A stretch of 64,000 nt of DNA from Pollenia angustigena. Taxonomy: Eukaryota; Arthropoda; Insecta; Diptera; Polleniidae. Each line of letters starts with the position of its first letter. Position 1 is the stretch's first letter. The notes under the pieces are model-generated. The model worked only from the letters and a program-made list of their open reading frames with translations. It made no database searches and was not told where the DNA came from. Made by a program: the position numbers and the translations under genes. Positions 33,440 to 45,654 of the stretch are shown here, in pieces. The stretch covers positions 123,502,053-123,566,052 of the forward strand of contig OV884056.1 of assembly GCA_930367215.1 (NCBI GenBank), written 5' to 3'.

Positions 33440-33798
33440 TACATCGACATGATGACGATTCAGATGAGAGAGATTAGATCTTTAGGTTCCATAAAAAACA
33501 TTAATACAAATTGGTTAAACGGACTAAATCCCAAAGTACAATTAGAAGGTGAGAGTATTACAACAAATAATTTTGATAATCAAGCTATGCAATTGACCGA
33601 TAGAAATCCCGTTAATATACTGAATTATCGATTACCACAAACCCAAACAGAAAATAAATATCAAAGTTTTGGGTTTGTTAAAACAGAAGATAATTGAACC
33701 ATCAATAAGTCCATATAACGCTCCGCTCTTATTGGTTCCTAATAAGTGGAAAATTGATTTAAAAAATGGAGACAAGTTGTGGATTTCAGAAAATGAAA
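33440..33798 (+). pseudogene. Ty3/gypsy reverse transcriptase N-terminal fragment
   Basis: The open frame 33449-33697 ends with NPVNILNYRLPQTQTE, and in the next frame follow IIEPSISPYNAPLLLVP and WRQVVDFRKM, the classic entry region and first motif of Ty3/gypsy reverse transcriptase. At least two frameshifts are needed to read it. At 33798 it breaks off into minus-strand J1 sequence, so the catalytic YxDD part is missing. Confidence 0.75.
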
Positions 33799-34570
33799 TG
33801 ACCACACCAAAATCGATGACGTCTGAAATTTTTTGCTGATCAGTAGGCCCATAGATTGGTTGCCCGCTTGCGACCACACTTAAGTCCTGGGGCCTGATTC
33901 TGGCAGTCGTGATCGAGTACTTTCTCGATTCGAAAGCAATTTAATATCTAATTATTTAAGTCAATACTGAACGAATCGGAATTATTTTTTCAGTGTTGTA
34001 AGGCATTAATTTGAGTTTTACAATACTGAAAAAATAATTTCGAATCGTTCAGTCTCGACTGAAATAAAATAGCTTTCGAATCGAGACATTACTCGATCAC
34101 GACTGCCAGAATTAGGACCCTGATATTAAAAATCTAGGTGAGGAGTATAAAGATAAAATTACTAAGTTTCAATTTAGCTCTGCAACGCAAACATTCGTTG
34201 CTTGCAGATAATCCTCACAATGATCACACATTAAGTAGTATGAATTTTAAACGAATTTGTTGGGGTCAAATGAGTTTTAGAAACCTTCATATCATCAATT
34301 TGCTTATTAGCGTTCCAAAAGCAAATTTTTGACAGTTTATCGCTTGTTAAGTACAGCTTGATACAACATCCTATGCATTCTCAACATTTCCTGCATCATG
34401 TGAGTCATTGTAATTGTTTTACCGTTTGCACTTATGTTTCTATAGTTGTTTCTAGTTTATTTAAATTAAAAACGGGAGTTTTATCATTATATCGTAAAAT
34501 ACCCTGCACTGGTATATTATTTGATTTTAAACATTAACGTAGGAGGTTCTGTCATTACAAGGCGGCAGCA
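33799..34570 (-). mobile_element. Decayed J1 LINE fragment (endonuclease to gag), with nested MITE
   Basis: Minus-strand J1 endonuclease sequence (VASGQPIYGPTDQQKISDVIDFGVV) at 33800-33880, then a MITE (33889-34120), then more J1 up to the end of ORF1 near 34570. Part of the endonuclease between the two is lost. It is one of the most diverged J1 pieces here. Confidence 0.75.
33889..34120. mobile_element. 232-bp foldback MITE
   Basis: The ends GGGGCCTGATTCTGGCAGTC and GGGTCCTAATTCTGGCAGTC (complement) are followed by GTGATCGAGTA in both arms. Inner parts (TCTCGATTCGAAAGC / GCTTTCGAATCGAGA and an AATACTGAA/TTCAGTATT pair) also pair, so almost the whole element folds on itself. No coding sequence. 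Confidence 0.85.
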
Positions 34571-36483
34571 CCTGCCCATTTCTTTTGTTAAAACAAATAG
34601 GTTTACATCTTAAAATTTTGTATGTTTCACATTAGAAAAAAAATTTGTGCAAAATTCGTACAATGCAAATCCTTATGTTAAATTTTGTCTAAAGATTTAA
34701 GTATTTATAAACTAAGCTAAGTTGTATGCATAGAATTTTTGATTATTTCCTGAAAATTAAAATTAATTTTTTCTAAAAAAATGTTTTATAGATATTTTGT
34801 TTCGCATCTTAAAAAAAATCTGGAATTACTGGATGGAAAACTTCGTCAATATGCTCAATGGTGTTTCGACAACTGCAAATGCACTAAAGTCTCTTCCAGA
34901 TTACTTCCTCCTTCAAGTGTTGAAGTCGCAGTAAGTATATATTCTTTAACAACTTGGCGCGATGTGCAATATTTGTAATTGCGCCCTCTTTAAACTAAGA
35001 ACAGTTTTTAAAATAAATTCGATTTTAATTGAGTTGTTTCGTTTATGAGCGAGCTAGTGTAATTGAACAACTCAGTCAGTTGAACAAAATAATGTTGTTC
35101 AGTCTCACTGATCTTTTTTGGTCTTTTCGTTCACTTGTGTACTTCTTCTTTTTATTCATTAATGGTTTTTTTAAGTTGTTTACTTAATATAAACTAAAAA
35201 AACAAATTGAAAATAATCAACGATACTGTTCTTGTGAAGATATTACACCAGTATAAATACTACAATTGTTTATTTTAACACATTGCAGCATTGCTTTAAA
35301 CCAAGGTACATTTACTCAAGGTAAGTGCTAGGGAAATCGATTATTCGACTTTTTCGAATATTCAGAATAGTTGCTGTTAATGGAAGGGTTAGTGGTTATT
35401 AGTTTAAAAAAACTGAACTATCACTAAGATCCCAATAGAAATTTCTTGCAAGCACTTTAAACTTGAAGGAAATTGTTCAATAGTAAAGGCACAGGTATTT
35501 GATTACCAAAAGACAATTAAATTCTTTAATTAATTGTTCCCTTAATATATACTTGGGACTTAGGTCAAAATAAACATTAAACTACTAGTTAAGCAAAATT
35601 GTTTGCAAATATTATTTTGTTGATTCATTGAACTTAAACTATTAGCCAACATTAATATTGCTTGCTGAAAATAAATTGTCAGCACAATATTAATTGGGCT
35701 ATTGTTAGTTATTAACCGCAAGTTATAATGTTGTAAAAATTTAATATCTTTCAAAAGACAATGACCGAAAACATTTTATGTTTATATATTTGTAAATAAT
35801 GAGTAGGGCCAGGATTTTAATGCAGTTAAAATCACGTTTTATGTGCATAAAAAATGCACTAAAAACAGAAATATATGCGCTAAAAATTTAAAAAAAAAAA
35901 CGGTTAAAATTATCTTAAATTTCTTTAAAAACATAAAAATTACAAGAAAACACAAAAAAAAGCATGAAGAACGTTAAAATTCAGTCTCATAAACGTAAGT
36001 AAAGCATAAAAACCACAAAAGTAGAAGTTCAAATAAAGTAAAACACAAATATATAAAGAAACAGTAAGACAATCGCGTAAATTAAGTCACTTGTAAAGGC
36101 CCTACTATAATATGCATAAGCTGGCTTGAGCAACTATGTTAATCATAATGGTAAAACCATATTGAACTTAAGAAAACTTATTGTTAAGTTTTTTGAAACT
36201 GTCATTTGATTAATCAAAATGCGAAACTGATCGCAATTACATTTGAATCAAATGTTTATTGATTTTGTTTTTTAAAAAATGATTAATGAAATAATAAAAT
36301 GTATGGTTGTAACAAATGAAAAGAAATGTATGTTAATATGTTCTTGAACAGTTGCCATTTTAAAAATACCGGTTTTCGGTTAAGCATTAAAAAAAAATAA
36401 CCGGGTAACTGGTTCTAATTCGAATAAATTATAACACAAAAATCAAATTAGTTTTTGAAATAAAAAGTTAATTTGAATAAAAA
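34571..36483. other. Unassigned AT-rich sequence (1.9 kb)
   Basis: No gene, TIR pair or known retroelement motif is visible. Short frames at 34781-34978 and 35560-35754 carry no recognisable domain. The stretch 35870-36080 is A-rich with many AAAAAC/CACAAA words. Confidence 0.45.
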
Positions 36484-37570
36484 CAAGTTAGAGTGCTGTA
36501 TTCGGCTGTGCCGAATTTTTGATACCCTCCACCGAGTTAGGAGTTATATATATATGATATCTATTTATTATTAATTTATTTTTACTTAAATGATTTTCAG
36601 GAGGAAAATTTATATTGGAGCTATGATAAGTTAAGAACCAATCATCCTAAAAGTCTACAGACTGATTTCTGGTATTAAAAACAAAAATTTCAATATATTT
36701 ACAGTGAATTTCAGAAGGCTGCTAAATATGGGATCTAAGGTAAATTATGAACCATATGTCACAAAATTGCATGACATATTTTCTGGTCATATGAAACTAA
36801 GTTGAAAGAAATTTTACCACAATAAATATATCTGCTACTACAGAGTGGAATTTATATGGGGCCTATAGCAAATTATGGACCGATCATCACGAAATTTATT
36901 AGTGCTACTTCTAGTCCTATGAAACTGTGAAGTATTCAATTTTATTCTTATAGCATTATTTATTACGGTTTTAGACGTACTAAACTGTTTTCCGGGAGAA
37001 GGTTTTATATGGGGCCTTGGGTAAATTATGGACCGATCATCACGAATTTTAACAGTGTCATTTCTAGTCCTATAAAACTGTGTCGTGCCAAATTTTGTTA
37101 TGATAGCATTTTTAATTATGGTTTTAGGCGTACTAAACTGTTTCCCGAGAGCAGGGTTAATATGGGGCCTAGGGTAAATTGTGGACCGATCTTCTCGCAA
37201 TTTTACAGTGTAATTTCCAGTCGAATAAAACGAACTTTTGCAAAATCTTATGTCATTCCGTGCATTGTTCTACCATTTATACTAGTTTTTGTATCAAAAT
37301 TATCAATTTTTTAAGATGGTGGTTCCACATTTTGATTCATAGCTCTGATCCTACTGAACCGATTTTGCAGGATTTCAATCCAAAACTGCTTTGATAACTA
37401 CAGGCAATTTGATACCAAGTTTGTTAATTTCTTTTGAATTTTTCGAAAGTGAGCTTGTTTTCAACAGACAGATGGCTAGATCGACTTAGAATTACACAAG
37501 GAGCCAGAATAATAAAAACAATTCACACGGAATGACAAACTTAGTATACCCTCTTCACAACAACTTGTGG
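36484..37570. repeat. Repetitive element with ~155-bp internal tandem repeat
   Basis: Begins AAAAACAAGTTAGAGTGCTG, followed by a small palindrome TTCGGCTGTGCCGAA and GATACCCTCCACC, an end type like the inverted one at 16740-16803. Inside, units starting TATATGGGGCCT recur at about 36853, 37008 and 37162 (periods about 155), each with GGACCGATC and ACTGTTT(T/C)C(C) words; weaker versions lie at about 36610 and 36735. The frames across it are by-products. I cannot name the family. Confidence 0.65.
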
Positions 37571-37931
37571 TGGAGAGTATAATAAAACAAATCAAAAAGG
37601 TAAGGAACCAACAAAATACAAAAATATGACTTAAGGCCCAACTAACTAACAAAAAGTTTCTCAAGTGCATTAAAAAAACAAATGACAGATTCATAAAACT
37701 TAACAAAAAGATTCCTAAAGTTTAATATGGTTACAGTTCCTTAAGCCAACATATTTTTTGCTATTGAATCTTTCTTGTCGGATATTACATTACCAATGTT
37801 ACCGCTAATTAATTGCATTCAAGCGTCAAAAAAGCCTGCAAGGCTCAAAGTGTCGGTTCTTTTCAGCCTCCGGTGACCTTCGAACTTTATTAGATCCCGA
37901 GCGACGTAGTTGGGATGGACCATTAGTTGAT

Positions 37932-38995
37932 CTATGTATTTGACTGAATACTTTTTAGTTTCTTCCTCGATGGTAGCGATGTTAAGATCTCTGGGGATAA
38001 TGTCGTTACGTATATACCATGGGGCGCAGACAATTTGCCGTAATACCCTAGACTGTCTTTTTTGTAGCTACTGGATGTTTGATGCGCATGCAGTTCCCCA
38101 TGATTGGATGCCATATGTCCATATTGGTTTTATGATGGACTTGTATAAGAGAATTTTGTTGTCTAAAGACCTAAGTTTGAGTTTCGACCGATTAGCCAAT
38201 GTAGTTGAGCTGCTTTATGTTTCATAGCCGTTATTTTCGCTTCCATATGACGAGACCAGCTCAAGCGTCTATCTATATGAATTCCCAAGTACTTAACATG
38301 GCTTTCTACCGGAACAGTGATGTTAGTTATTTTTACAGCAGGGCACGTTTGTCTTCTGAGCGTGAAAATTAAGTGAGCACATTTAGCCGGGTTAATTTTT
38401 AATTTCCATTTTTCTTCCCTAGGCTTTAGTTCATTGATGTGGGACTGTAGACGCTGCGATGCAACTTTTGGGTCTTGGTTAACACTAATAAATGCTGTGT
38501 CGTCAGCAAACATAAAAGTATGTGTGCTTGGGCTTGTTGGCATATCAGATGTATATATTATATATAGTAACGGCCCTAATATGCTGCCTTGATGGACACC
38601 AGCAGATAATTTCTTGGCGGGGGAGAGAATTTGTTTTTTGATCTTACCATGAATGTTCTGCATGTTATGTAGCTCTCAAGAAGCTTGTGAGTGTTTTGAG
38701 GAAGCGCTCGTTTTATTTTAATGAGTGACCCATCATGCCAAACTTTGTTGAATGCTAGGAAAAATGTCTATAAACAGTGCTGAGCAATATTTCTTTCTCT
38801 CAAATGCTGATCTAATTTGGGTAATAGTTCTATGCACTTGTTCGATTGTACCATGCATTGCTCGAAATCCGAACTGATGATCCGGAATGCTTGCGTGTTC
38901 ATTTAGATAGGGAGTTATACTTAAAGGGAATATTTTTTCGATTAGCTTTGATAATATTGATAGTAGGCTGATTGGTCTGTTCGACCTGGCTTAAG
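37932..38995 (-). pseudogene. J2 ORF2 C-terminal half: reverse transcriptase motifs A to end
   Basis: Minus-strand pieces include KYCSALFID (motif A, about 38790), VHQGSILGPLLYIIYTSDMP (motif B region, where the usual VPQGS reads VHQGS) and FADDTAFISV (catalytic box) in the frame 38163-38663, then VKYLGIHIDRRLSW and LHWLIGRNS. A frameshift and stops lie near 38660-38770. Confidence 0.82.
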
Positions 38996-39004
38996 AATCA
39001 TAAC

Positions 39005-41860
39005 CATGTGCTTCGCCAAGTAATGACGAAACTCCAGTTTCTAATTTAAGTCGTCTAGAAAAAAGCATGGAAACAGTAAATAATTTTACGAACACGATGG
39101 GTAATATGATGCAGGAAATTCTTAGAATGCAATCGATGTTATTGCAAGCTGTACTTAACAAACCATGAACTGTTTAAAAATTTGTTTTTGGAACTCAAAC
39201 GGCATCCGCCAACATAAAAACGAATTAGAATACTTTCTTAAAAATAAGCAAATTAATGTCGTGATGGTTTCTGAAACTCATTTGACCACAAGAAATACGT
39301 TTAAAATCAATGGTTATATACTATATGATACCAAGGACCCTCGAGATAGAGCTTGTGGAGGCTCAGCCATTTTAATTGAAACCAGAGTCAAACACTACCT
39401 AATGTGTGTAATTCAACGAACATTTGCCTTGAGGAATTGGAAAGAAACCTAGTAATTTCATCGTTACACTCCCCGCCTAGATTTTCAATATCAGAAAGCA
39501 AATATTTTAAATATTTTAAACCATTAGGACCGTGTTTTCTAACCGCTTGCGATTATAACGCTTAACTTACCTTCTGGGAGCACGACTTATAACACCAAAG
39601 GGTAGTGCTTTATTAATCACAATTTCTAAAATAGATTTAAATGAAGTAGCGAGCGGACAACAAATATGTTGGCCTACCGAATTATCTTCCGACCACACAC
39701 CTACAATTGTTACAATGATGAACCCCAATAGAATTGTACCTCCGACAGGTTACTTAGCGAAGACAGCTACGCAAATTAATTGGTTAAAATATAAAAAATA
39801 TCTCAGTACTCATTGCACAGAAAATATTCCGCTCAGTACACCGGAGTATGTAGATCGCTCTATTGACAATTTTGACAGTTTACTGAAACTAGCTGTTCAA
39901 CATTCCAATATTGCCCCCAAAAAAACAAGAACTATTGAAATATATTCCACAGATGTAGATTGCCTCTTGTCTGAAAAAAGGAGGACTCGAAGAGAGGGAC
40001 AATTGTACAGATCCCCTCAACTTAAGAACTTACTTAAAGAGTGTACAAAAAGACTAAGAAAGTTATTGGAGATTTAGAAATGGATTCTCTGGAAAAATAT
40101 CTGAAGGAGCTTGATGCAACCCCACAATCAGAATATTCTTTATGGCGTGCAGCTAGAAATCTCAAAAGGCCAGTTGCCTCTAAACCACCATTAAGAAACT
40201 TGAATGGAAGTTGGGCAAGAAATGATGTTGAAAAAGGAAATCTGTTTGTCAATCATTTAAAAAACGTATTTTCCCCAAATATATCTCACGATATTGCGGT
40301 CGAGTTACCACCTGTTGCTGCTAGAGCAGCTGTTCCCCTAAGATTTGAGATAAGAGAAATCGAAAAGGCTATTTGTGATTTAAACCCCAAGAAGGCTCCT
40401 GGTTTTGATAAGATCAGCAACAAAATGCTTTTGGAGCTACCAAGCATAGCAAAGAAAATTATTCTTTTAATTTTTAATGCTATTCTACGCCTTGAATACT
40501 ATCCTCAAAAGTGGAAGGTTTCCTAAGTCACCATGATACCTAAACCAGGAAAGGATCACACAAAAGTTGAGTCATATAGGCCTATAAGCTTACTTTCTAA
40601 TATATCAAAGCTGTTTGAGAAGCTGTTAGTGTCAAAATTAACCCCAATGTTAAATGAAAATAGATGTATTCCTAACCACCAATTCGGCTTTTGAAGAAAA
40701 CACAATTGAGCAAACCCTAATCGTGATAAGAAAAGCCTTTGAAGAAAGAAATTATTGTTCCGCTCTCTTCATCGATGTGTCTCAAGTTTTTGATAAAGTC
40801 TGGCATGAAGGCTTATTACATAAATTGAAGCTAAACTTACCAGTAAACACACACTAGCTGTTAGAAAGCTACTTAGTCTGTCGAAAATTTATTATTAAAG
40901 AAGGTGATTTTTTAAGCTCTCCTCAGCTAATTGACGCTGGAGTCCCTCAGGGAAATATCCTGGGACCACTTTTATACTTAATATATACCTCGGATATGCC
41001 AACAAACTCTACACCAAAACTTCAACATTTACTGATGATACAGCTTTTCTAAGCGTGAACGAAAACAGTCAAGCAGCATCTCGATACCTACAAGATTATA
41101 TATTTCAACTCGAACTATGGTTAAAGCAATGGAGGATAAAGGTCAATGAGCAAAAATGCGTACATCACCTTGCGTCGGGAATCATGCCCCCCTATTAAAA
41201 TCAATAATCAAATAATACCTCAAAATTCGCATGTAAAATACCTCGGTATTCATCTAGATCGCCGTTTGACGTGGAAAAGCCATATAGAGGCAAAATTTAC
41301 TCAAATGAAACTAAAAGCCATCCAAATTCATTGGCTTATTGAAAGAATCTCTGTCCTTAGTCTCGACTGCAAACTTCTTCTTTAAAACTCCATCTTAAAG
41401 CCAATCTGGTGCGTATTCAGTTATGGGCCACTGCCTCGGCCTCTAATATCGAAAAAATTCAAAGGTACCAAAATAACTATTTCGAATAATCACAGCTGCC
41501 CCTTGGTATGCTAAGAACTTAAATATTTTCAAGGATCTGAATGTTCCATTAGTTAAAACTATGACTACGAATAATGCAGTAAAATACTTAAAAAGGCTTG
41601 AATTGCATCCGAACGCACTAGCACGAAATATTTTAAATGATAGCGGCCACACTCGCTTAAGAAGAAGAGACACTGCAGCACTTATCCAATTAGATGAGCA
41701 ATAAACACCTATGTATATATGTGAACAGAACCCGTGATGAAGAAAATTTTTGTCTGGCATTGAAAGGACATAAAATAACGTATTAGGTTAAGATTTGATT
41801 AATCATTATTAGTTCATATATAATATATGAAGGTTCAATAAATAAATAATGAAAAAAAAA
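39005..41860 (+). mobile_element. J1 LINE, 5'-truncated, inserted in J2
   Basis: A 2.86-kb plus-strand J1 beginning in the last part of ORF1 and ending in AATAAATAAATAATG-poly(A). ORF2 starts with the ATG at 39165. 5' truncation plus a poly(A) tail and target duplication is the usual outcome of target-primed reverse transcription. Confidence 0.9.
39165..41700 (+). pseudogene. J1 ORF2 in the J2-nested copy, broken
   Basis: Endonuclease start MNCLKICFWNSNGIRQHKN with SETHL at 39272. A short deletion near 39400 shifts the frame, and the middle of the endonuclease is heavily damaged (39400-39700). Reverse transcriptase pieces: 39715-40077, 40041-40526 (KKAPGFDKISNKML), 40654-40857 (motif A, LFIDVSQVFDKVWH) and a later part where the FADD box is mutated (the sequence near 41033 reads an LMIQ-like frame). 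Numerous stops and small indels mean it is inactive. Confidence 0.82.
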
Positions 41861-41869
41861 AATCATAAC

Positions 41870-43235
41870 AATTGTAGAAGTCTTCCAAGACGTTGGGAAG
41901 AAGCCAACTCGTAATATCGCATTAAAGATAATCAGCAAGATTCTTGAAGCAGACCTAGGTAAGTTTCTTAACATTGAGCCTGTGATGCGGTCAGGTCCGG
42001 GAGATTTTCTAATGTTGACATTTTCTATCGCTGATTTTACTTGAGATAATTTAAATTTTATTGGATCGTTAACTGTATCAGGAATAATTGGAATACGGGA
42101 GCAAGTTTGAGAATTATGTGGCGTGAACACTTTCTGGAAGTGGCTTGCAAAGGGGTTTATTTTTTCATTTGTGGTTTTGGCCCAGGAACAGTTTTCCAGT
42201 CTTAGTGGAGATTCGTGGGTTATAGTGCATTGCATACGTCTTACAGCCTTCCATAAGCTGTAATTGGAGTTTTTTGGGGCATCTAGGCTGTTCAATAGCC
42301 TTCTACTGCAGCGTTTTGTTTCTGTTGCTGTTTGTCGCATAGGCATAATCTTAGTTGGGGCTTTATGGTTGGGGAACGATTATTTTGCCATTTTCTTCTC
42401 AACTTCTTTTTTTCCAAGACAAGGGTCTCTATATCCACCGATGTAAATTGCGGAGCACGCTTTATTGTCCGCTTGATTGGGTTTGCATTTCTTGCCTCAG
42501 AATTCAAGACATCCGTAAATCAGTCGACAGCTGTTTGGATGTCAGATGAATTTTTAGGGAAATCCTCTGAGATAGATGAAGCTCACATACACTTTAAATT
42601 TCAACCAATTTGTGTTTTTGTTTGGATAAGGAATAGCGGTGAATGATTAGACGATAAATCATGTGAAGAACTAATTAGTAACTGATCGCGCTTGATGTTT
42701 TTAATTACGACAAAATCGATAAGGGGTGGTAGCTTGTTGAAGTCGGTGGGCCAATAGGTAGGTTCTCCAATCGATACGGCATTAAGATTATTTGCAGGGA
42801 CGGTGTTATATAGCTGGTTACCTCTAGGATTTGTAAGTCTGGAGCCCCAATACGTATGCTTAGCGTTGTAGTCGCCTGCTGTAATGCATTTCTGTCCCAA
42901 TGTGGAGAAGAAGTTTAGAAATTTATGCTGTGCAATTTTATTACAATGGCGACATTATACGGATGATTACGTGATCTTAAAATCTGTAAGATTTATAGAA
43001 GTAGCCTTGATACAATCTTCCTTGAACTCCGGCATTGAAAGGTGTCTGACGTGTTTATGCACAATTATGGCTGTACCACCACAAGCCCGTCCGCTCGGAT
43101 GTTTTGTGTCGTATGTGAGGTACCCATTTACCCTAAAGCAGTTTTTTAAAACTAAAGTGGGTTTCAGAGAAAATGTGCTTTTTCGTGTTTATGTTGGGAG
43201 AGCCCGGTTGCGTTACAGAAACCTATTTTTTTGGT
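41870..43235 (-). pseudogene. J2 ORF2 N-terminal half: endonuclease and early reverse transcriptase
   Basis: Minus-strand reading begins near 43235 with KKIGFCNATGLSQHKHE, the start of the endonuclease. The frame 42601-42900 holds AGDYNAKHTYWGSRL, IGEPTYWPTDFNKLPPLIDF and SSNHSPLF (SDH motif with N in place of D). The frame 41783-42346 holds IRKSPGPDRITGSMLRNLP, the entry to reverse transcriptase, and runs into the J1 insertion. Confidence 0.82.
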
Positions 43236-43259
43236 TTGAACATTAACGTATGAAGGTTG

Positions 43260-44065
43260 GTGTGCGGTGGCTATTTTCGCAGGATTATGTCCGTGGGAGT
43301 TTTCTTTCAGGACTTTTGCATTTGAGTGGTTTTGTTTGTTGGTTTGTATAGAGTTAGCATAAGAGCCGGCGGGAAGGCTGGACGCAGATGGACGATATTG
43401 GAAGTGCGCATATTTTTGGATTTGCTCAGGTTCTTTAAAGTGCAAGAAGACTCTACAACCCCTACAGTTAGCTGTGGGATTTTCGCCACACTTGCTGCAT
43501 TCCTCACAATTGGTGCATTGAGTGGGACCCTTGCGTTTTAATGGCTCCTCTGCTGTTATTCTCCTAATAAGTAGGTATTTAAAGTTGTAAATAGGATGAA
43601 CAGAATTTTTTGATTTTAGGAGCGATGAATCGAATGCTATCTCGGTACAGTGCATTGGTTGAGAAACTTTGTTCCTTTTCAAATTCCTTTCATATTGTGA
43701 ACAGATCTAACCTCATACCCCTCCAACTCTAAGGCAGATCTTATTTCCTCTGTAGGAACAGAACAACCTATACCTTTGATGACGATAGTCAAACCCTTAG
43801 CGCTTTTTAGTTGATAAGTCTTAGCTGTATCGAGGTGTTTTGAGATGATACGAAAGTTCATTACAGTATGGGCTTGGATCTTGGTCTCTTTGATTTACCC
43901 TCGTCGTATTGAAACGACATAAAAAGTATCTTTGCATACCAGTTCGGACAGCATGTTTACTATAGTATTAGATGTTTGCTCTCGCAGGATATTTGGTTTC
44001 TTTAGCTACTGATACATTAGCTGATTCTGCATCTTCGTCGTCAGGAATGGAGATTGCACTTTTGT
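43260..44065 (-). pseudogene. J2 ORF1 gag-like protein, broken
   Basis: Frames 43679-43861 (LTIVIKGIGCSVPTEEI) and 43164-43682 carry the core of a Jockey-type gag and its cysteine knuckles (CTNCEECSKCGENPTANCRGC, about 43450-43550). The two are separated by a frameshift near 43680. The N-terminal part beyond about 44000 is lost where L3 sequence begins. Confidence 0.75.
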
Positions 44066-44577
44066 ATTTTATTTTCTTTATTTATTTGCATATCGCATAC
44101 AACAAGATTTAAATCTTATAATTATAGTATGCGAATTAAGTTTGTTATAAAAGGTAGATTGTGTAGATAATACATTAGTGAATAACAAATTATACAATAA
44201 TTAAAAATTATAAATAACAATACAATGTTTACTAATTATTATACTATATTAGACATACAAACATAGATATTATTGGGAATAAATAAAATTAATGGTTTTT
44301 AAGTAAAATGTGCTAGTAAAACTTTTTTTAAATCTCTAGCGTTGTTGTTTGCTTGGAGAGAATTAGGAAGTGAGTTCCAAAGACGGATAGAATATACGAA
44401 AAATACTATGCGATTATATAAATAATATGGTTCCTTTGTATATATGATTTTGTGCATCATGACAAGTATTTTCATATCCATAAAATTTTTAAAAGATATT
44501 TTGTAAAGTTTGTCCGAAAATGACGATATGTGATCATTTCTGCGTAAGCCGTATACTTATCTTATAATGTTATTATA

Positions 44578-45098
44578 GAGCAATTCCATATGAAAACGAT
44601 CAAAATTGGCAAATTTTTGGACGACCCCTCTCCGATTTTAAAATAAATAGTCTCAATCGATTGCCCAGCAAAAAATAATGTACCTACATATTTTTTTTTT
44701 TTTTTTTTTATAGTGACTGGTTTAGTGGTGGTGTACACCACTGTCATGTGACAAAATTGAAGAATTCTTCATAAGGGACCTCATTGAAAGTTGTTTTAAA
44801 GAAAAACTACTAAAGCGATCGCAACGATAACTCGTTGGAAAGGTATTGAATCAGGCTTTAATTGAAAAATAAAATTTTCCTAATTTTTCTTAGAAATTTA
44901 CCTTTAAATTTTCCCATGAAAATTAAATTTTCTGATTTTCCACAGAAGCTCCTAAATTTTCCGGCTAATTTTTTTTTTTTTGGATTCCTCATAATTTTTG
45001 CTTTAAGAATCAGCAATAAAAAAATGGGCCCCGACTCCTTGTTTGGACAGGAGAAGAGCATTTAAGAGACCACCTTGTTAAAAATACATTTTAAAAAT
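44578..45098 (+). repeat. Left terminal inverted repeat, 521 bp
   Basis: Pairs with 47810-48315. A run of T near 44692-44709 and small indels (for example a 10-base difference near 44605) are the main differences between arms. The frame found inside it on both strands (44858-45065) is a by-product. Confidence 0.9.
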
Positions 45099-45251
45099 TA
45101 TACATTTATGAAGAAAAAATCAATTTTTTTTTAAGAGCCCCAAGTTGAGTGTGTAGTGAATATGGTCTGCCTGCCTTCACAAGATCGGCCATAAATCCAT
45201 GGATAATAGCAGCAGTGGCATGTAATGGCACACCAAACCCGACTGAGGCTA

Positions 45252-45415
45252 CAGGTCATAAAATGTTTTGTAAATTTTTTAAATTACCAGGTAATAAATA
45301 TTTCGCCTAAAATGACACGTGCAGAAACAAGTCATAAAACACGGATTTTCCATAAATATGGCGAAATATTTATTACCTGGTAATTTAAAAAATTTGCAAA
45401 ACATTTTATGACCTG
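45252..45415. repeat. 56-bp near-perfect hairpin between left TIR and transposase
   Basis: Arm 45252-45307 and arm 45360-45415 are complementary with one mismatch and a 52-base loop. A third partial copy of the outer 15 bases (AACATTTTATGACC) lies near 45459. Purpose unknown; it could be a small foldback inserted in the transposon or part of its regulatory region. Confidence 0.9.
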
Positions 45416-45654
45416 TGGTCGGCTTATTGGCAGTAACCAATTAAGTCCCTCTTTAAAAAACATTTTATGACCAGTAGTTCACGCAAATTTTCCTATTAAA
45501 GAAAAGCAAATATCGCTTATTTTTTACCAAAAAATAAATATAAATACTTCACACACTCTGAGTCAAATTTCAGTTGAATACTAAACGTGAAAGTGTTAAA
45601 GTGTTTTTTTTTTGTAAAGTAAAGAGTGAAGCTGTAAAGACAATTTAAAGTAAA

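Larger units (their letters stand above)
38996..41869. repeat. 9-bp target duplication flanking the J1 copy in J2
   Basis: AATCATAAC at 38996-39004 and 41861-41869. The J2 frame reads through after removal of the insert, which supports the boundaries. Confidence 0.9.
37752..44065 (-). mobile_element. J2 Jockey-type LINE, split by a J1 insertion
   Basis: A second Jockey-clade family on the minus strand: ORF1 (about 44000-43260), ORF2 endonuclease (about 43235-42600), reverse transcriptase (42500-41870 and, after the J1 copy at 39005-41860, 38995-37932), then a 3' end at about 37752. The two parts of reverse transcriptase rejoin at the 9-bp target duplication. J2 resembles J1 at protein level but the DNA differs throughout. 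ORFs are broken in many places. Confidence 0.85.

Noticed and set aside
34781..34978. 65-aa frame as an exon
   Set aside because: No recognisable domain; splice-like words near it are too common in this composition to count.
44858..45065. Overlapping frames on both strands as a gene
   Set aside because: They lie in the terminal inverted repeat and arise from its A/T runs.
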